From assembly GCA_965240325.2 (NCBI GenBank), contig OZ251233.1:248001-312000 (forward strand): a DNA stretch of 64,000 nucleotides, read 5' to 3'. The notes below the pieces were generated by a model. It was given only the letters and a program-made list of their open reading frames with translations, ran no database searches and was not told where the DNA came from. The DNA is from Rebecca billardiae RCC1528. Taxonomy: Eukaryota > Haptophyta. Made by a program: the position numbers and the translations under genes. Shown in pieces: positions 1-15,696 of the stretch (position 1 is its first letter; every line of letters begins with the position of its first letter).

Positions 1-1
1 A

Positions 2-1905
<1,904 letters not shown>

Positions 1906-2079
1906 AACTACCGTATACTGACTACTACCTACGACTCATACTGTGCCCCCGGTTCCGAGCGCGGCGAGCGCCAGTGACTAGACGCTCAGCGTGCGTGCGG
2001 TAGGCGCCTGATTGTGAAGGCTCATGCGGTGGGCATGCCGCTCGCCGTCGACGAGACGCGGTGCGCGAGTGATCCCGTT

Positions 2080-2871
2080 TCATGGTGTGTTGGGGAACAC
2101 CTCGGCATCGACCGTCACGACTTTGAAGCGGCGGTTGAGCGCACGCTGCTGCTCGAGGTTGCGACCGGGCGGGAAGATGTGCTCGTAGGGGTACTGCATG
2201 GCCAGATTTGTCGTGAACACGCGTGGCATGTCTGCGGGGATCTTGGCATTCGTGTAGCGCGTGTGCACCGATCGCTCGTAGTTGGGGTCGAGCATCTTGA
2301 TCACGGCCTTGGCCGTCATGTGCGTGAAATCCATGTCGTCGAAGACGATACCGTCGTTGCGAGCCGTCAAATCCTTCAGGTCATCCATCTCGGACACGAG
2401 AAGAGGGTTCTCGAAGTGCGACAGCCCGAACTCCGTCTTGCCGTGGCCGGATCCACCTGCGAGCACGACAGCCATCCCATCAGAGAGGTCGAGCGGCAGT
2501 CGCGCAAACGAGCTCATGGCGAAGCGCGGCGTGACGCCGCTGCCGTGTCGGTGGCGGATCATGGCGAGCACGGCATGGCCGTAGCGGTAGTAGATCGACG
2601 GGTGCTCGCACTGCAAGATGTCCGCTGCCTCGTCTGCAGACTGTGCTGCGTGCAGCGCGCGCGCCCAGTCGACGCCGCACACGTCGAGCGGCTCTGGAAT
2701 GGTTGCCCAGTTGGCGCTGATGATGAAGTTGGACGGCCCCTCCTTCTGGCAGTAGTGGATGCACTTCGCCAGGTCACGCTTCGTCGGGCCCATCGGCTCG
2801 TGGTACGCTCGCAGCGTGCCCCAGCCCTGGAGGGGGAGGTCAAAGGCTGTGACCAGGCAGTCCGTCTTCAT
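2080..2871 (-). CDS. Rep-like protein, copy 2 (HUH/YxxK nickase plus SF3 helicase)
   Basis: The 263-residue product is identical to that of copy 1, including YCQK, Walker A, Walker B and motif C. As in copy 1, the frame is open upstream of the ATG (to about 2979) and encodes the HUH histidines there. Two intact identical copies in one array suggest either very recent duplication or ongoing homogenisation. Function is inferred from the motifs: origin nicking and helicase activity for replication or transposition of the unit. Confidence 0.78.
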   Translation of the reverse strand: MKTDCLVTAFDLPLQGWGTLRAYHEPMGPTKRDLAKCIHYCQKEGPSNFIISANWATIPEPLDVCGVDWARALHAAQSADEAADILQCEHPSIYYRYGHAVLAMIRHRHGSGVTPRFAMSSFARLPLDLSDGMAVVLAGGSGHGKTEFGLSHFENPLLVSEMDDLKDLTARNDGIVFDDMDFTHMTAKAVIKMLDPNYERSVHTRYTNAKIPADMPRVFTTNLAMQYPYEHIFPPGRNLEQQRALNRRFKVVTVDAEVFPNTP

Positions 2872-3536
2872 CTCCGATCCGATGACGGCGTGGAAGTGCC
2901 AAGCGCGGCTGAGTATTGTGCGGCGGGCTTGCGGCGGGCGGGGTACGGAAGGCCAATAGTGGCGTCGAGGGTGCCGTCTCTAGTGAATGATATGTGCCCG
3001 CCGGCCGCCGGCGTAACTAAGTAGGGACTAGCACTTCTTGACTTGGCGGAGTGGCGGACACATACAGCTTGATGCTATTGCTACTTGCATGATTATGGCC
3101 GGTCTGCCGTCGAGCGAGCGTGCGCAACTAAACTGCATAGGTAGCTCACCCACCGCCGGCCCGCCACAGACTGTACCGTACCCCACCACAAAACCGCTTC
3201 GCCGCCCGCCCCAACCGCGCGCGCGCCGTGGAACGGCATCCATGACCTTTTGGTTCGGAACGAGCGGACCAGAATGGAATCCGTCTCGTCTGGAGAAAGC
3301 GCTCGCTTTCAATCAAAAACTTTCGTCGGATTCGCTTTTGGACGCTCGCTGACGAGGCAGACTATCATGGACCCAAGAGGGCTTGTGGGCGCTCAGGATT
3401 CAGATAGTATGACTGCGTACCCAAGATCTTGCGTGTGCGTATGTCCGAAAAGGACGTGGTTCACGTGTTCAGTAATCACCCACCCGCGTGTCCTTAAGTG
3501 AAAGGCGGCCCCCCGGATGGTGTTTCCCTAAAGCGC

Positions 3537-5894
<2,358 letters not shown>

Positions 5895-6068
5895 AACTAC
5901 CGTATACTGACTACTACCTACGACTCATACTGTGCCCCCGGTTCCGAGCGCGGCGAGCGCCAGTGACTAGACGCTCAGCGTGCGTGCGGTAGGCGCCTGA
6001 TTGTGAAGGCTCATGCGGTGGGCATGCCGCTCGCCGTCGACGAGACGCGGTGCGCGAGTGATCCCGTT

Positions 6069-6861
6069 TCATGGTGTGTTGGGGAACACCTCGGCATCGA
6101 CCGTCACGACTTTGAAGCGGCGGTTGAGCGCACGCTGCTGCTCGAGGTTGCGACCGGGCGGGAAGATGTGCTCGTAGGGGTACTGCATGGCCAGATTTGT
6201 CGTGAACACGCGTGGCATGTCTGCGGGGATCTTGGCATTCGTGTAGCGCGTGTGCACCGATCGCTCGTAGTTGGGGTCGAGCATCTTGATCACGGCCTTG
6301 GCCGTCATGTGCGTGAAATCCATGTCGTCGAAGACGATACCGTCGTTGCGAGCCGTCAAATCCTTCAGGTCATCCATCTCGGACACGAGAAGAGGGTTCT
6401 CGAAGTGCGACAGCCCGAACTCCGTCTTGCCGTGGCCGGATCCACCTGCGAGCACGACAGCCATCCCATCAGAGAGGTCGAGCGGCAGTCGCGCAAACGA
6501 GCTCATGGCGAAGCGCGGCGTGACGCCGCTGCCGTGTCGGTGGCGGATCATGGCGAGCACGGCATGGCCGTAGCGGTAGTAGATCGACGGGTGCTCGCAC
6601 TGCAAGATGTCCGCTGCCTCGTCTGCAGACTGTGCTGCGTGCAGCGCGCGCGCCCAGTCGACGCCGCACACGTCGAGCGGCTCTGGAATGGTTGCCCAGT
6701 TGGCGCTGATGATGAAGTTGGACGGCCCCTCCTTCTGGCAGTAGTGGAGTGCACTTCGCCAGGTCACGCTTCGTCGGGCCCATCGGCTCGTGGTACGCTC
6801 GCAGCGTGCCCCAGCCCTGGAGGGGGAGGTCAAAGGCTGTGACCAGGCAGTCCGTCTTCAT
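6069..6861 (-). pseudogene. Rep-like gene, copy 3, frameshifted
   Basis: This copy matches the other two except for one extra base near 6749 (plus strand GTGGAGTGCA where intact copies read GTGGATGCA). The insertion falls two codons before the catalytic tyrosine of the YxxK motif, so the HUH part and the ATG are out of frame with the tyrosine and helicase parts. The Walker A, Walker B and motif C region stays open from the tyrosine to the normal stop. The copy should not make a complete nickase-helicase. Because the rest is unchanged, the break is young, or it is a sequencing or assembly error. Confidence 0.75.
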
Positions 6862-7526
6862 CTCCGATCCGATGACGGCGTGGAAGTGCCAAGCGCGGCT
6901 GAGTATTGTGCGGCGGGCTTGCGGCGGGCGGGGTACGGAAGGCCAATAGTGGCGTCGAGGGTGCCGTCTCTAGTGAATGATATGTGCCCGCCGGCCGCCG
7001 GCGTAACTAAGTAGGGACTAGCACTTCTTGACTTGGCGGAGTGGCGGACACATACAGCTTGATGCTATTGCTACTTGCATGATTATGGCCGGTCTGCCGT
7101 CGAGCGAGCGTGCGCAACTAAACTGCATAGGTAGCTCACCCACCGCCGGCCCGCCACAGACTGTACCGTACCCCACCACAAAACCGCTTCGCCGCCCGCC
7201 CCAACCGCGCGCGCGCCGTGGAACGGCATCCATGACCTTTTGGTTCGGAACGAGCGGACCAGAATGGAATCCGTCTCGTCTGGAGAAAGCGCTCGCTTTC
7301 AATCAAAAACTTTCGTCGGATTCGCTTTTGGACGCTCGCTGACGAGGCAGACTATCATGGACCCAAGAGGGCTTGTGGGCGCTCAGGATTCAGATAGTAT
7401 GACTGCGTACCCAAGATCTTGCGTGTGCGTATGTCCGAAAAGGACATGGTTCACGTGTTCAGTAATCACCCACCCGCGTGTCCTTAAGTGAAAGGCGGCC
7501 CCCCGGATGGTGTTTCCCTAAAGCGC

Positions 7527-7706
7527 GGCTGCCGGTTCAGGCAGGGCGTGCGGCCACCTGGTATACCGATAGTGCGATACGGGCCGCAGCAGTGAGCACG
7601 GAGCCGGCCGTTATATATATATGGCTGCCGGTTCAGGCAGGGCGTGCGGCCACCTGGTATACCGATAGTGCGATACGGGCCGCAGCAGTGAGCACGGAGC
7701 CGGCCG

Positions 7707-7718
<12 letters not shown>
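7527..7718. repeat. 96-bp tandem duplication in unit 5
   Basis: This is the same duplication as in unit 2, with copies at 7527 and 7623. It shows that units 2 and 5 descend from one duplicated parent although two short units lie between them. Confidence 0.9.

Positions 7719-7770
<52 letters not shown>
7708..7770. repeat. (TA)n tract at unit 5/6 junction
   Basis: About 63 bp of pure TA, the shortest of the five tracts. Confidence 0.95.
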
Positions 7771-7772
<2 letters not shown>

Positions 7773-7955
7773 AACTACCGTATACTGACTACTACCTACG
7801 ACTCATACTGTGCCCCCGGTTCCGAGCGCGGCGAGCGCCAGTGACTAGACGCTCAGCGTGCGTGCGGTAGGCGCCTGATTCTTGTCCCGCCAGCTTCTCA
7901 TCAGTCACACAGGCGCCGCCCACTGAGCCTGAGGTGACAAGGTAGTGAAGGCTCA
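7770..7955. repeat. Array unit 6 (short type, truncated)
   Basis: The first 186 bp of a short unit, including its 64-bp segment (7881-7944), end abruptly at GTGAAGGCTCA. The sequence that follows has no match in any unit. This is the right boundary of the array. Confidence 0.8.
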
Positions 7956-9325
7956 CTGTGAACCGATGGCGGCCTCCGTAAATCCGATGGACGCGAGTGA
8001 TGATTTCCGCGAAACGGGTCACCCGCGTCGGAGCTTCCCGTCAGGCCGTTGCCCGGCCCTGTTCCGCTCGGCGATGGATCGATCGAGTCGACGAGTGCCA
8101 CGATGGGCGATGACTGCCGGCATGGTACCGTATTAGTATACGAGGCGGGGCTGACGGGCGGACCGGGCGGCCGGAGGACTCGGCGCCGGGACGGCGGGAC
8201 CCGAGCGCGCTCGCGGATCCTGGCAGTGCCCCCCGTGCTGGCGTGCTGCCTCCCGGGCATCCGTAGCTACCAAGTAAACCATTGCTGCGCTAGGCGCATT
8301 AGCTTGCTCGCGGACCGTCCCGCAATCGGACGCCTGCCCTTCAGCACGCGGTTGCATGCCCACGAGTCTGCCGCGGTACGGTACCGTATTAATACTGATA
8401 TATATATATATATATATATAGCATACTCATACACATATACTAGTAATTCACGGATCAATAATAATACTGATATATATATAGTATGCTCATACACATACTA
8501 GTAATTCACGGATCAAGCGGGCCGGGCGCCTCCAGGCCCAGCCTGGACGGACTGTGGTCCACCATATGAATCATATATGCTGGATTGATGTCGATGACCC
8601 GACGGTACGGCTACTGCCGGCCGACGACTCTGAGAGGGGTCAGAGCCCCACTGGGGGGTGCGTGGCCCAAAATCCAACTTCCTGTCGTCTTGAGATGAGG
8701 CTCTCAAACTTCGGGATGTCAAGATTCGCCTGATGAAATGAGCTGGGGTCACGCTGACAAGTTTTGCGACTAAAAATGTCACATACTACTGGAGATATAC
8801 GACCTCAATCTCGACGCGATCTCGGCAACATTAGTAGGGGAGATACACGATCTCCAAGGTGATCGTCTCGCTATTTGCACCAGAATCGCACCGTCTAGAT
8901 CGATCACATTTTGGCAGTCTGAAATTGGCACAGGCGGATTCTACACCCTGGGCCTGGAATTAAGCCTTAACGCCTACGACTAACTAGTTCGTCCAAGTAA
9001 ATACCCATGTGATAGTTCATGCTAAGATATTTCGATCGGGAGATTGTGGCACCCGGGAGTGTAACGGTCGGAGCTCTGACCCCACTAGTCACTCACGACT
9101 CAGCCCGCCGGCGGATCCGGGAGTGAACCCGATTCGACAGATGAGGGTGATGAGGGCTTTCAAAGGCAGAGACCGCGCAGAGTGAGAGAGAGGTGCCATC
9201 ACCACGGCAGCAGCCGCAGCACTCAGCAGGCAGGCTGGCTCGGCATCGGCGAAGCAAGCAGCCGCCTCGCAGCTCACGCCCCGCTCCCCCCTCGTGCAGC
9301 CTTGCTGACGGCAGCGGGAGAGCCG
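7956..9325. other. Intergenic region, no gene seen
   Basis: This stretch is less GC-rich than the gene core, with frequent stops in all frames. It contains one pair of TA-rich direct repeats (8391-8515) and a weak pair of similar motifs near 8785 and 8833 (GGAGATATACGA, GGAGATACACGA). The right end is the 3' flank of the glycosyltransferase gene. I see no coding or RNA gene. Confidence 0.5.
8391..8515. repeat. Pair of TA-containing direct repeats
   Basis: The motif AATACTGA-(TA)n-GCATACTCATACACA...CTAGTAATTCACGGATCA occurs at 8391-8457 and again at 8463-8515 with a shorter TA run and one base changed (GTATGCTC). The pair sits 440 bp to the right of the array end but shares no clear sequence with its units. 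Confidence 0.8.
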
Positions 9326-10471
9326 TCAGGTCCAGTTGATCTCCTTGACGATCTGCTGCGCCGTCGCCTCCAGCATCGCGGTCGTCGCTTCGCGCTCCGC
9401 CGCGCTCGCGTTGGCGAGCGCCGCCCTGCAGACGGGCGTGAGGAAGGCGTACTTGTCCTTGTGCTCGACGCGGCGGAACTTCTTCACCTTCTTGCGGTCC
9501 TGGTACCAGTCGCCGCCCGCGCGGTGGTAGACGAAGTCGCCGCGCGCGTACGTCTTGCGCATCGAGTTCATCACGGTCTGCGGGATCACCGCGGCGTGCC
9601 GCCGGAACTCGTCCTTGTTGCGCTGCGCGTACCTCGTGAACTCGACGTTGTCCGCCTCGCCCTTGGTGCCCCAGCCGCGCCTCTTGCCCGCCTTGGTGTA
9701 CACCGTGTCGAGGAGCGTGCGCACCCAGCGCGTGTTGCGGAAGACGATCACGCCGCCCGAGACCGGCCGCGCCGCCGGGTCCTCGCACTTGATCGGCGGG
9801 TGTATGTTCATGTCGCGCGTGTGGTGCTTCTCGCACCACGAGTAGTCGGCCGCAAAGATCGCCTCGGTCGAGCCGTACGGCGCGAGCGTCTCGCGCACGT
9901 CGATGGTGGTGTTGAGGATGAGCGCGTCCGCGTCGAGGTACCAGATGAGCGGCCGCGCGAGCGAGCCCACCAGCATCCCCTTGATCGCCACCAGCTTCTT
10001 CCAGCAGAAGTTGTACGCCGTGGGCGCGTACTCGCCCGTGTACTCGCAGTACTCGAGTCCGTACCGCGCCGCGTACTCGAGCCGGCTCGCGCGCAGGCAC
10101 TCGAGGTACGGCTTGGGCAGCTCGTCGTTGGTGATGGTGAGGATGGTGAGCGGCGGCCCGGGCCCGCGTATCCCGCCCGGCGCCGAGCAGATCGGCTCGC
10201 TCGTGGGCAGCGGCAGGCTGTCGAGCGGCTCGTGTTGTGCGGCCAGCGCGCCGACCACGCCGAGCGCGAGGACGAGGATGAGGGCGAGCGCGGCGAGTCG
10301 CCATCGTGTGCCCGTGCTGTGCTCCGCTGGCCGCCTCACCGCCGCGCGCTCGGACTCCGAGGCGAGCAGTGGCTCATCCTCGAGGCTGTGCTCGCCGCTC
10401 TCGGGCGGAACGAGGCGGTCCGTCGGCGCCGCCATTCTCTGCTTCCGCTCCGGTCGTCCGGTGTATGTCAT
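9326..10471 (-). CDS. GT34-like (GMA12/MNN10-type) type II membrane glycosyltransferase
   Basis: The start at 10471 gives 381 residues: a cytosolic tail with an acidic dileucine stretch (EDEPLLASE), one membrane anchor at about 57-78 (WRLAALALILVLALGVVGAL), then a lumenal catalytic domain. IWYLDADALILN (DAD at 180-182) is the metal/nucleotide-sugar DXD site in the context typical of the galactosyl/mannosyltransferase family GMA12/MNN10, and SGGVIVFRN follows as the usual second motif. A sequon (NTT) lies just after the DXD. The enzyme probably adds a hexose to glycoproteins or polysaccharides in the Golgi; donor and acceptor cannot be told. A longer frame reaches 10705, but its extra residues look like GC-rich 5' leader; a second ATG at 10435 is also possible. 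No intron is needed. The gene is divergent from the alpha/beta hydrolase gene. Confidence 0.82.
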   Translation of the reverse strand: MTYTGRPERKQRMAAPTDRLVPPESGEHSLEDEPLLASESERAAVRRPAEHSTGTRWRLAALALILVLALGVVGALAAQHEPLDSLPLPTSEPICSAPGGIRGPGPPLTILTITNDELPKPYLECLRASRLEYAARYGLEYCEYTGEYAPTAYNFCWKKLVAIKGMLVGSLARPLIWYLDADALILNTTIDVRETLAPYGSTEAIFAADYSWCEKHHTRDMNIHPPIKCEDPAARPVSGGVIVFRNTRWVRTLLDTVYTKAGKRRGWGTKGEADNVEFTRYAQRNKDEFRRHAAVIPQTVMNSMRKTYARGDFVYHRAGGDWYQDRKKVKKFRRVEHKDKYAFLTPVCRAALANASAAEREATTAMLEATAQQIVKEINWT

Positions 10472-11538
10472 CTGCTGGCTGCTGCGAGTCAACTGCCGCC
10501 ACTGAGCCGCCAGCCCGCCACGGCACACAGCGGCACACCACAGCCATCGGCCAAGCGCGATCGCGTGTGCGGAGCCGGGCGCCCGCGCACGGCTAGGCGT
10601 GCACGCGGGCCACCCGATTTCGCTGGCTCGACACCCGGGGCTCACCCGGGCTTCCGTACGCATCGCTCCAACCCTCGCATCCCGCGATGCCGTGCGCGCG
10701 CGCACGCGGCCGCGCGACCTTGTCCTTCGAAAGTTTGTGCAGCAGCCTGCTCTGTCGCCTTAGCTGGCCAGCGCTCAGCCTCACCGCGCGGGCGACGGCG
10801 TGAGGCCCGCCGAGATGCGCAGCCGGCACTCTTGAGCTCGCAGCGGAAGCCGCCCTCATGCCGTCTGCTCGTGTGCGCACACCCACCCGCTCGCACACGC
10901 ACACGGCGGGCGCCGAGATGGCGACCTGGCCGACAGGCGCGCGGAGGGCAAACGCACATGTCGCCGACCGACGGCGCGAAGCGAGGGATGGCTGGGTGCG
11001 GTCCGTGAGGCGCGCGATGCGCCCAATCGCTTGTGACGTGCCAGCCTCGCTTGCCCAGGGCTAGATCCCGCGCAGCCGGCCGCAGCGCGCGCTCTGACAT
11101 GAGCGTTGGCCAGCAGAGCTGCTGCGTCGACGGCACGGTGCGCACTCGGCTGCGCTCGCCCGAGAGAGGCGAGCACGTGCGGCTCGCGCTTCCCACAACA
11201 ACCCCTCGCGGGCGCGTGGTGGCTCCGGCCCGCGCCCATGCGACATTCGCTCGCTCCACGGGGGTGCGCGCCTGCGCGGCCCGGACTGCCTGGCCGTCCG
11301 CGGTTCAGTTCGCGGGATGCGCGTTCCGGAAGCTGTGCCGCTTCGTGACGAAATACTGTACACGAATCGTCGTCGACAGAAACGGTCGGCCGTTGCACTG
11401 CATGCGAACGATGCGAAGCTTTGAGACTTCGCCCGCGAAAAGATTCGTCGGCTGGCAGTGTCGCGTCATCAGCCTGCCGACCGTCACGCAGGGGTCCAAG
11501 CCCGGCGCCTCAGGGCACGCGCGCGGAAGACGTTTGGA
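10472..11538. other. Divergent intergenic region between glycosyltransferase and hydrolase genes
   Basis: About 1.07 kb, very GC-rich from 10520 to 11290, then less so from about 11320 to 11470. It must hold both promoters. Open frames here overlap on both strands and have no recognisable domain, so I treat them as composition artefacts. No TATA box is obvious. Confidence 0.4.
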
Positions 11539-14500
11539 ATGCGCGCCGCCGCCGCGTTTTTGCTCGCGCTCGCCGCGGCGTGCGGCTCGGGCGTGGGCGC
11601 GCGCGCGCGCGTGGCGCATGCGCGCCCGACCGCCCCGGCGCACGCCACGGCGTCGCGCACTCGCATGGTCGGCGTGGGCGGTCCGCCGCCGCGCGTGCTC
11701 TCGCGGCCGGTGGTGCCGCTCGCACGGCCGCGCACGACGGTGCCGCAGGTGCGCGACGACGGCGAGGTGGAGGACGCGGCGATCGAGGTGGAGAGCTCGG
11801 GCGTCGCGCCCCTCCTCGCCCTCCTCTTCGTCTTCTCCGCCGGGATGCAGGCCATCCCGCCGCTCGCGGTCGCGTGGGTGACGACGCTCTCCCTCACGGG
11901 CGTCGACCCGCTGTCGCTGTCGAGCGCGGGGCTCGAGCCCGCGCAGCTGTGGCTGTACGCGGAGGCGCTCTTCTCGGGTTACTCCGCGTACATCCTCGCC
12001 GGCGTCGGCGCGCCGCGCACCGCGGGGCCCTCGACGCCGAGCGAGCGCCGCGGGCCGGAGCTGAGCGCGGCGCAGCGGCAGCAGCTGTGGTGGCGCTGTC
12101 TGAACGACCCGACGCTGCCGGCGGAGCGGATGACGGTGACGTGGACGCGGCCGGAGGGCGGCCTGCTCTCCAACGTGCGGCGCGGCGAGGTCGAGGAGTG
12201 GGTCTGCTGGGGCCTCTTCGGCCGCGAGCTGCCGGAGCTCACAGCCCCCGAGGCGGACGAGCTGGCTCGGTACGTGGGACAGCTCGAGGCCAAGCTGGGC
12301 GGGCCGCTGCCCAAGGGGCGCTCGGCGGGCGCGCGGCCGATGCGCACGACGGTCGAGCCGCTCAACGCGATCCCGCGCCCGCTCGTCGCGTACGCCCTCA
12401 CCGACTGGCTCGTCGGCCACCTCCTCACGCCGCTCGCGCTGCGGCTCGCGTGCGACTTTGGGCAGGTGGGCGCGCGGACGCGCGCGCGCGCACGGACGGA
12501 TGCGCACAGCCGCGCGGCGCCGGCGGCGCGCGGCGCGAGCGGCCGCGGGGCCGAGGGCGAGGCGGGGCAGCGGGGCGACGGAGGGCAGCGTGCGCGGGGG
12601 GCGGCGTGCGTGTGCGCGCGCCTGGCGCTGGTCGTGTGTGCGGCGTCCGTCGCCCTGCGGCTGAGCCCGCCCGCCCGCGCCCCGCGCGCCGCGCCGCGCG
12701 CCGCGCCGCGCGCCGCGCCGCGCGCCGCGCCGCGCCGCCCCGCAGCCGAGGCGCGCGCACAAGTACCGCTACTACTACGCGGAGCCGATCGCGCGGCCCG
12801 CGCCGGTCGCGGAGAGCGCGGCGGCGACGGCCGAGCTGGAGGGCGGCGCGCAGCTCGGGGCGGGACGCGCCGAGCTCGCGCGCCGCTCGTCGGCGCCGGC
12901 GCTGGACGGCGCGCGCGAGGCCGAGGAGGCCGAGGGTGCAGTCGGAGTGGTGGTGGGCACGCGCGCCGCGCCGGCCGGCGGCGGGGCGGCGGGGCAGCGC
13001 GCGGCCGCGGCCGCGCCGCGCGTCTCCGCCTTCGAGCCCGCGGCGCCAGCCGGCGGCGCCGCGCGTGCGCGTGCGGAGCCCATCGTCTTCGTGCACGGCG
13101 TGGGCATCGGCCCCATCTCCTACTTGCAGTTCATCCGCGAGCTGCAGGCGCTCGGCAGGCCGGTGCTCGTGGTCGAGCTGCCCTTCGTCTCGCAGCGCAT
13201 CGAGCCGCGCACGGCGTGCGAGGAGGAGTGGGTGGAGTCGGTGCGCGCGATGCTGGCGGCGCACGGGTACGAGTCCGCCACGTTTGTCGGCCACTCGCTC
13301 GGCTCGGCCTTCATGGGCTACCTCGTGCGCAACGCGCCCGAGCTGCTCGGAGGCGCGGTCTTCATCGACCCGGTGCGCTGCGCGCGCGAGCGCTCGCGCG
13401 CGCGCGCGCACGCGCACGCGCAGCGCACGCGCACGGGGCTGTGCGCGCGGCACACACCGCGCACGCACGCACACGCGCTGACGCGCCCGCCCCCGTGCCC
13501 CCGCGCCCCCGTGCCCCCCTCCGCCCGCAGGTGTGCTTCCTGATGCACCACTCGCAGATCACGGCCGAGATGGTGTTCAGGCGCGCGGCCACGCCGCTGC
13601 AGTACGTCGAGGACTTCCTCGTGCGGGGCGAGCTCTTCACCTCGCTCTACCTGCAGCGCTCCATGTGTACGCGCACGCGCGCACGCGCGCACGCGCGCAC
13701 GCGCGCGCGGGAGGGAGGGCGGGCGCGCGGCTGGGAGCGCGAGGGCGGCGCGAGGGCGGCGCGAGGGCGGCGCGAGGGCGGAGTGCGCGCTCGAGTCTGC
13801 CGCGCCGCGGCTGAGCGCTCGCGCCGCGCTGCCGCGCCGCCGCGCGCGCGCACACCGCGCGCGCAGGGTGGTACCGCGCCAACCTGTGGCTGCAGGACCT
13901 GCCCGCCGGACTCCCCACCACCGTCGTGATCTCGACCGCCGACTCGATCGTGCCCGCGTCCGCGCTGCAGCAGTACCTGGGCACCCGGGACGCGCGCGCC
14001 CGCGTGCAGACCATTTGCCTGCCGGACGCGGCGCACGGTGCGCGCACCCCGGCGCGCGCGGCCGCGGGGCGCGCCGCCCGTGGCGGCCCGCGCGGCCGCG
14101 CGCCCGCGCCGCCGCGCGCCGCCCGCGCCGCGCTCACCTGCCGGCGCGACCCGCGCCGCCGCCCGCGCCGCAGGCGGCTTCTTGCTCGACGCGACGGCGC
14201 GCGCGCGCATCGTCGCGGCGGTGGGCGCGGCGACGCGCTCCGAGGCCGAGGAGGCGCGCTGGCGCGAGGGGCTGGCGCGCACGCTGAGCACCGTCAACGC
14301 GGCCGCGAGCGCGCCGCTCGAGGCGGCGATGAGCCCGCTCTCCGAGCTGCAGCAGTCGCTCAGCGCCGAGCTCGGCCGGCTCGGCGTCGAGCTGACCGCC
14401 GCGACGCGCACGCTGCGCCGCGCCGTGCCGGCGGGCGACGGCGCGGACGACGAGCTGCGCGCGGCGATGGCCGTGGTCAACACGGCCGGGCTGGGCGGCG

Positions 14501-15696
14501 AGCGCGTCTCCGAGCTGGCGCGGCAGCTCGAGCAGGCGCAGCTGAGCGTCGCCGCCGCGGCCGAGGCGGCGGGCGCGGCGCTCGGCGCGGCGGCGGACGG
14601 CACGGCCGACGCCGCGAGCGACGCCGCGTCCGCCGCGCTCAGCGCCGCCGCCGCCGCCGTCGACGCGGAGGTGTCGGCGCAGCTGGACGTGAGCGGCGCG
14701 CTCTCGGACGTGCAGGGCCGCGTGGTGACCGCGGCGCGCGAGCTCGCGCACGCGCTGCGCGTGCGCGGCGCGGCGGGCGCGGACGCCGGCGGCGCGGACG
14801 CCGACGGCTCGGGCGGCGGCGGCGGCGGCGCGCGCGCCAACGCGACGCAGTGGCTGCTGCCGCTCGCCCAGGTCTGGGTGCACGCCGAGCGCGTGCGCAT
14901 CGCCGGCGCCGAGCTGCAGCGCGCGGTGGACGCGCTCGCGCTGCTGCGCGTGCAGACGATCCTCACCGAGGACGAGCGCGCGCGCGCCGCCGACGGCGCG
15001 GCGCGCGCGCCCGGCGCGCGCCGCCGGCGCACGCTCTCCGACCTGGGCGCGCCGCCGGCGCACGCGGGCGGCGCGTTCCGAGCCACGGGGCTGTGGGACG
15101 CCGGGCTCGGCCCGCTCAAGCGCGCGCTGGGCGCGGTGTTCGCGGGCGGCCAGCTCTCGCCCGTGCCGAGCGCGCGCGACGTCGACGCCGCCGCCTCGCG
15201 CCGGCAGCAGCTCGTCGAGCGCTTCGTGCAGGAGGTCTCCAACGCGACCGGGCTGCGCGCGGCGGGCTCGGCCGGCTGGGCGCGCCTCGGCGCCAGCCTC
15301 AACAACGTGAGCGCGCTCGGCGCCGCGGCGACGGCCGCCATCGAAGCGGCGACGGCCGCGGAGGTGGCGCCGCCGCCGCCGACGCGCGCGTCTCGCGGCG
15401 CGCGCGTGCCGCCTGGCGGCAGGCACGGCGCCGACGTGGGCGACGCATCGACCGGCGGCGCGGCACTCGCGGCACGGTGGCTCGGCCGCGGGCACGCCCC
15501 GGCGGCGCATGCTCCGGCGCGGCGCGGCGCAGAGAACGCGCAGGCGCCCTCGAAGGCCAAGCGACCGCCGCGCGGCGCCGGCGCCTCCGAGTCCGCCGCC
15601 GTCGCCGCGGGCGGCGCGCTATCCGAGCTCGTCGCGCGCGCGCGCCAAGCGGTCGGCGCGTCCGAGGAAGCGGCAGACGCTGACGAGCAGCGGTAG
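11539..15696 (+). CDS. Alpha/beta hydrolase with N-terminal targeting region and long Ala-rich C-terminal extension (5 exons)
   Basis: My model is 11539-12465, 12746-13372, 13531-13666, 13867-14037 and 14174-15696; it closes in frame to 1127 residues. All four introns are GT-AG and extremely GC-rich. Residues 1-23 form a signal peptide and a basic, Ala-rich stretch follows, as in secretory or plastid-targeted algal proteins. A hydrophobic segment lies at about 89-118. The hydrolase core starts at IVFVHGVGIG (422), with nucleophile elbow GHSLGS (Ser493), then TADSIVP (Asp589) and DAAHG (His620), a complete Ser-Asp-His triad. The remaining 500 or so residues are Ala-rich with heptad-like stretches and no known domain. 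The substrate is unknown; a lipid or ester is likely. The exon 3/4 junction, which creates MWWYRANLW, is the least certain. A shorter protein ending soon after His620 is possible if later frames are untranslated. Confidence 0.8.
12466..12745 (+). other. Intron 1 of the alpha/beta hydrolase gene
   Basis: Donor GTGGGCGCGC follows a CAG codon; acceptor is CCCCGCAG. Phase 0. The last part is a run of GCGCCGCGC repeats just before the acceptor. Confidence 0.75.

Noticed and set aside
9182-11008. 608-residue plus-strand frame opposite the glycosyltransferase
   Set aside because: Arg/Ala-rich shadow of a gene with a good DXD motif and membrane anchor; no domain of its own.
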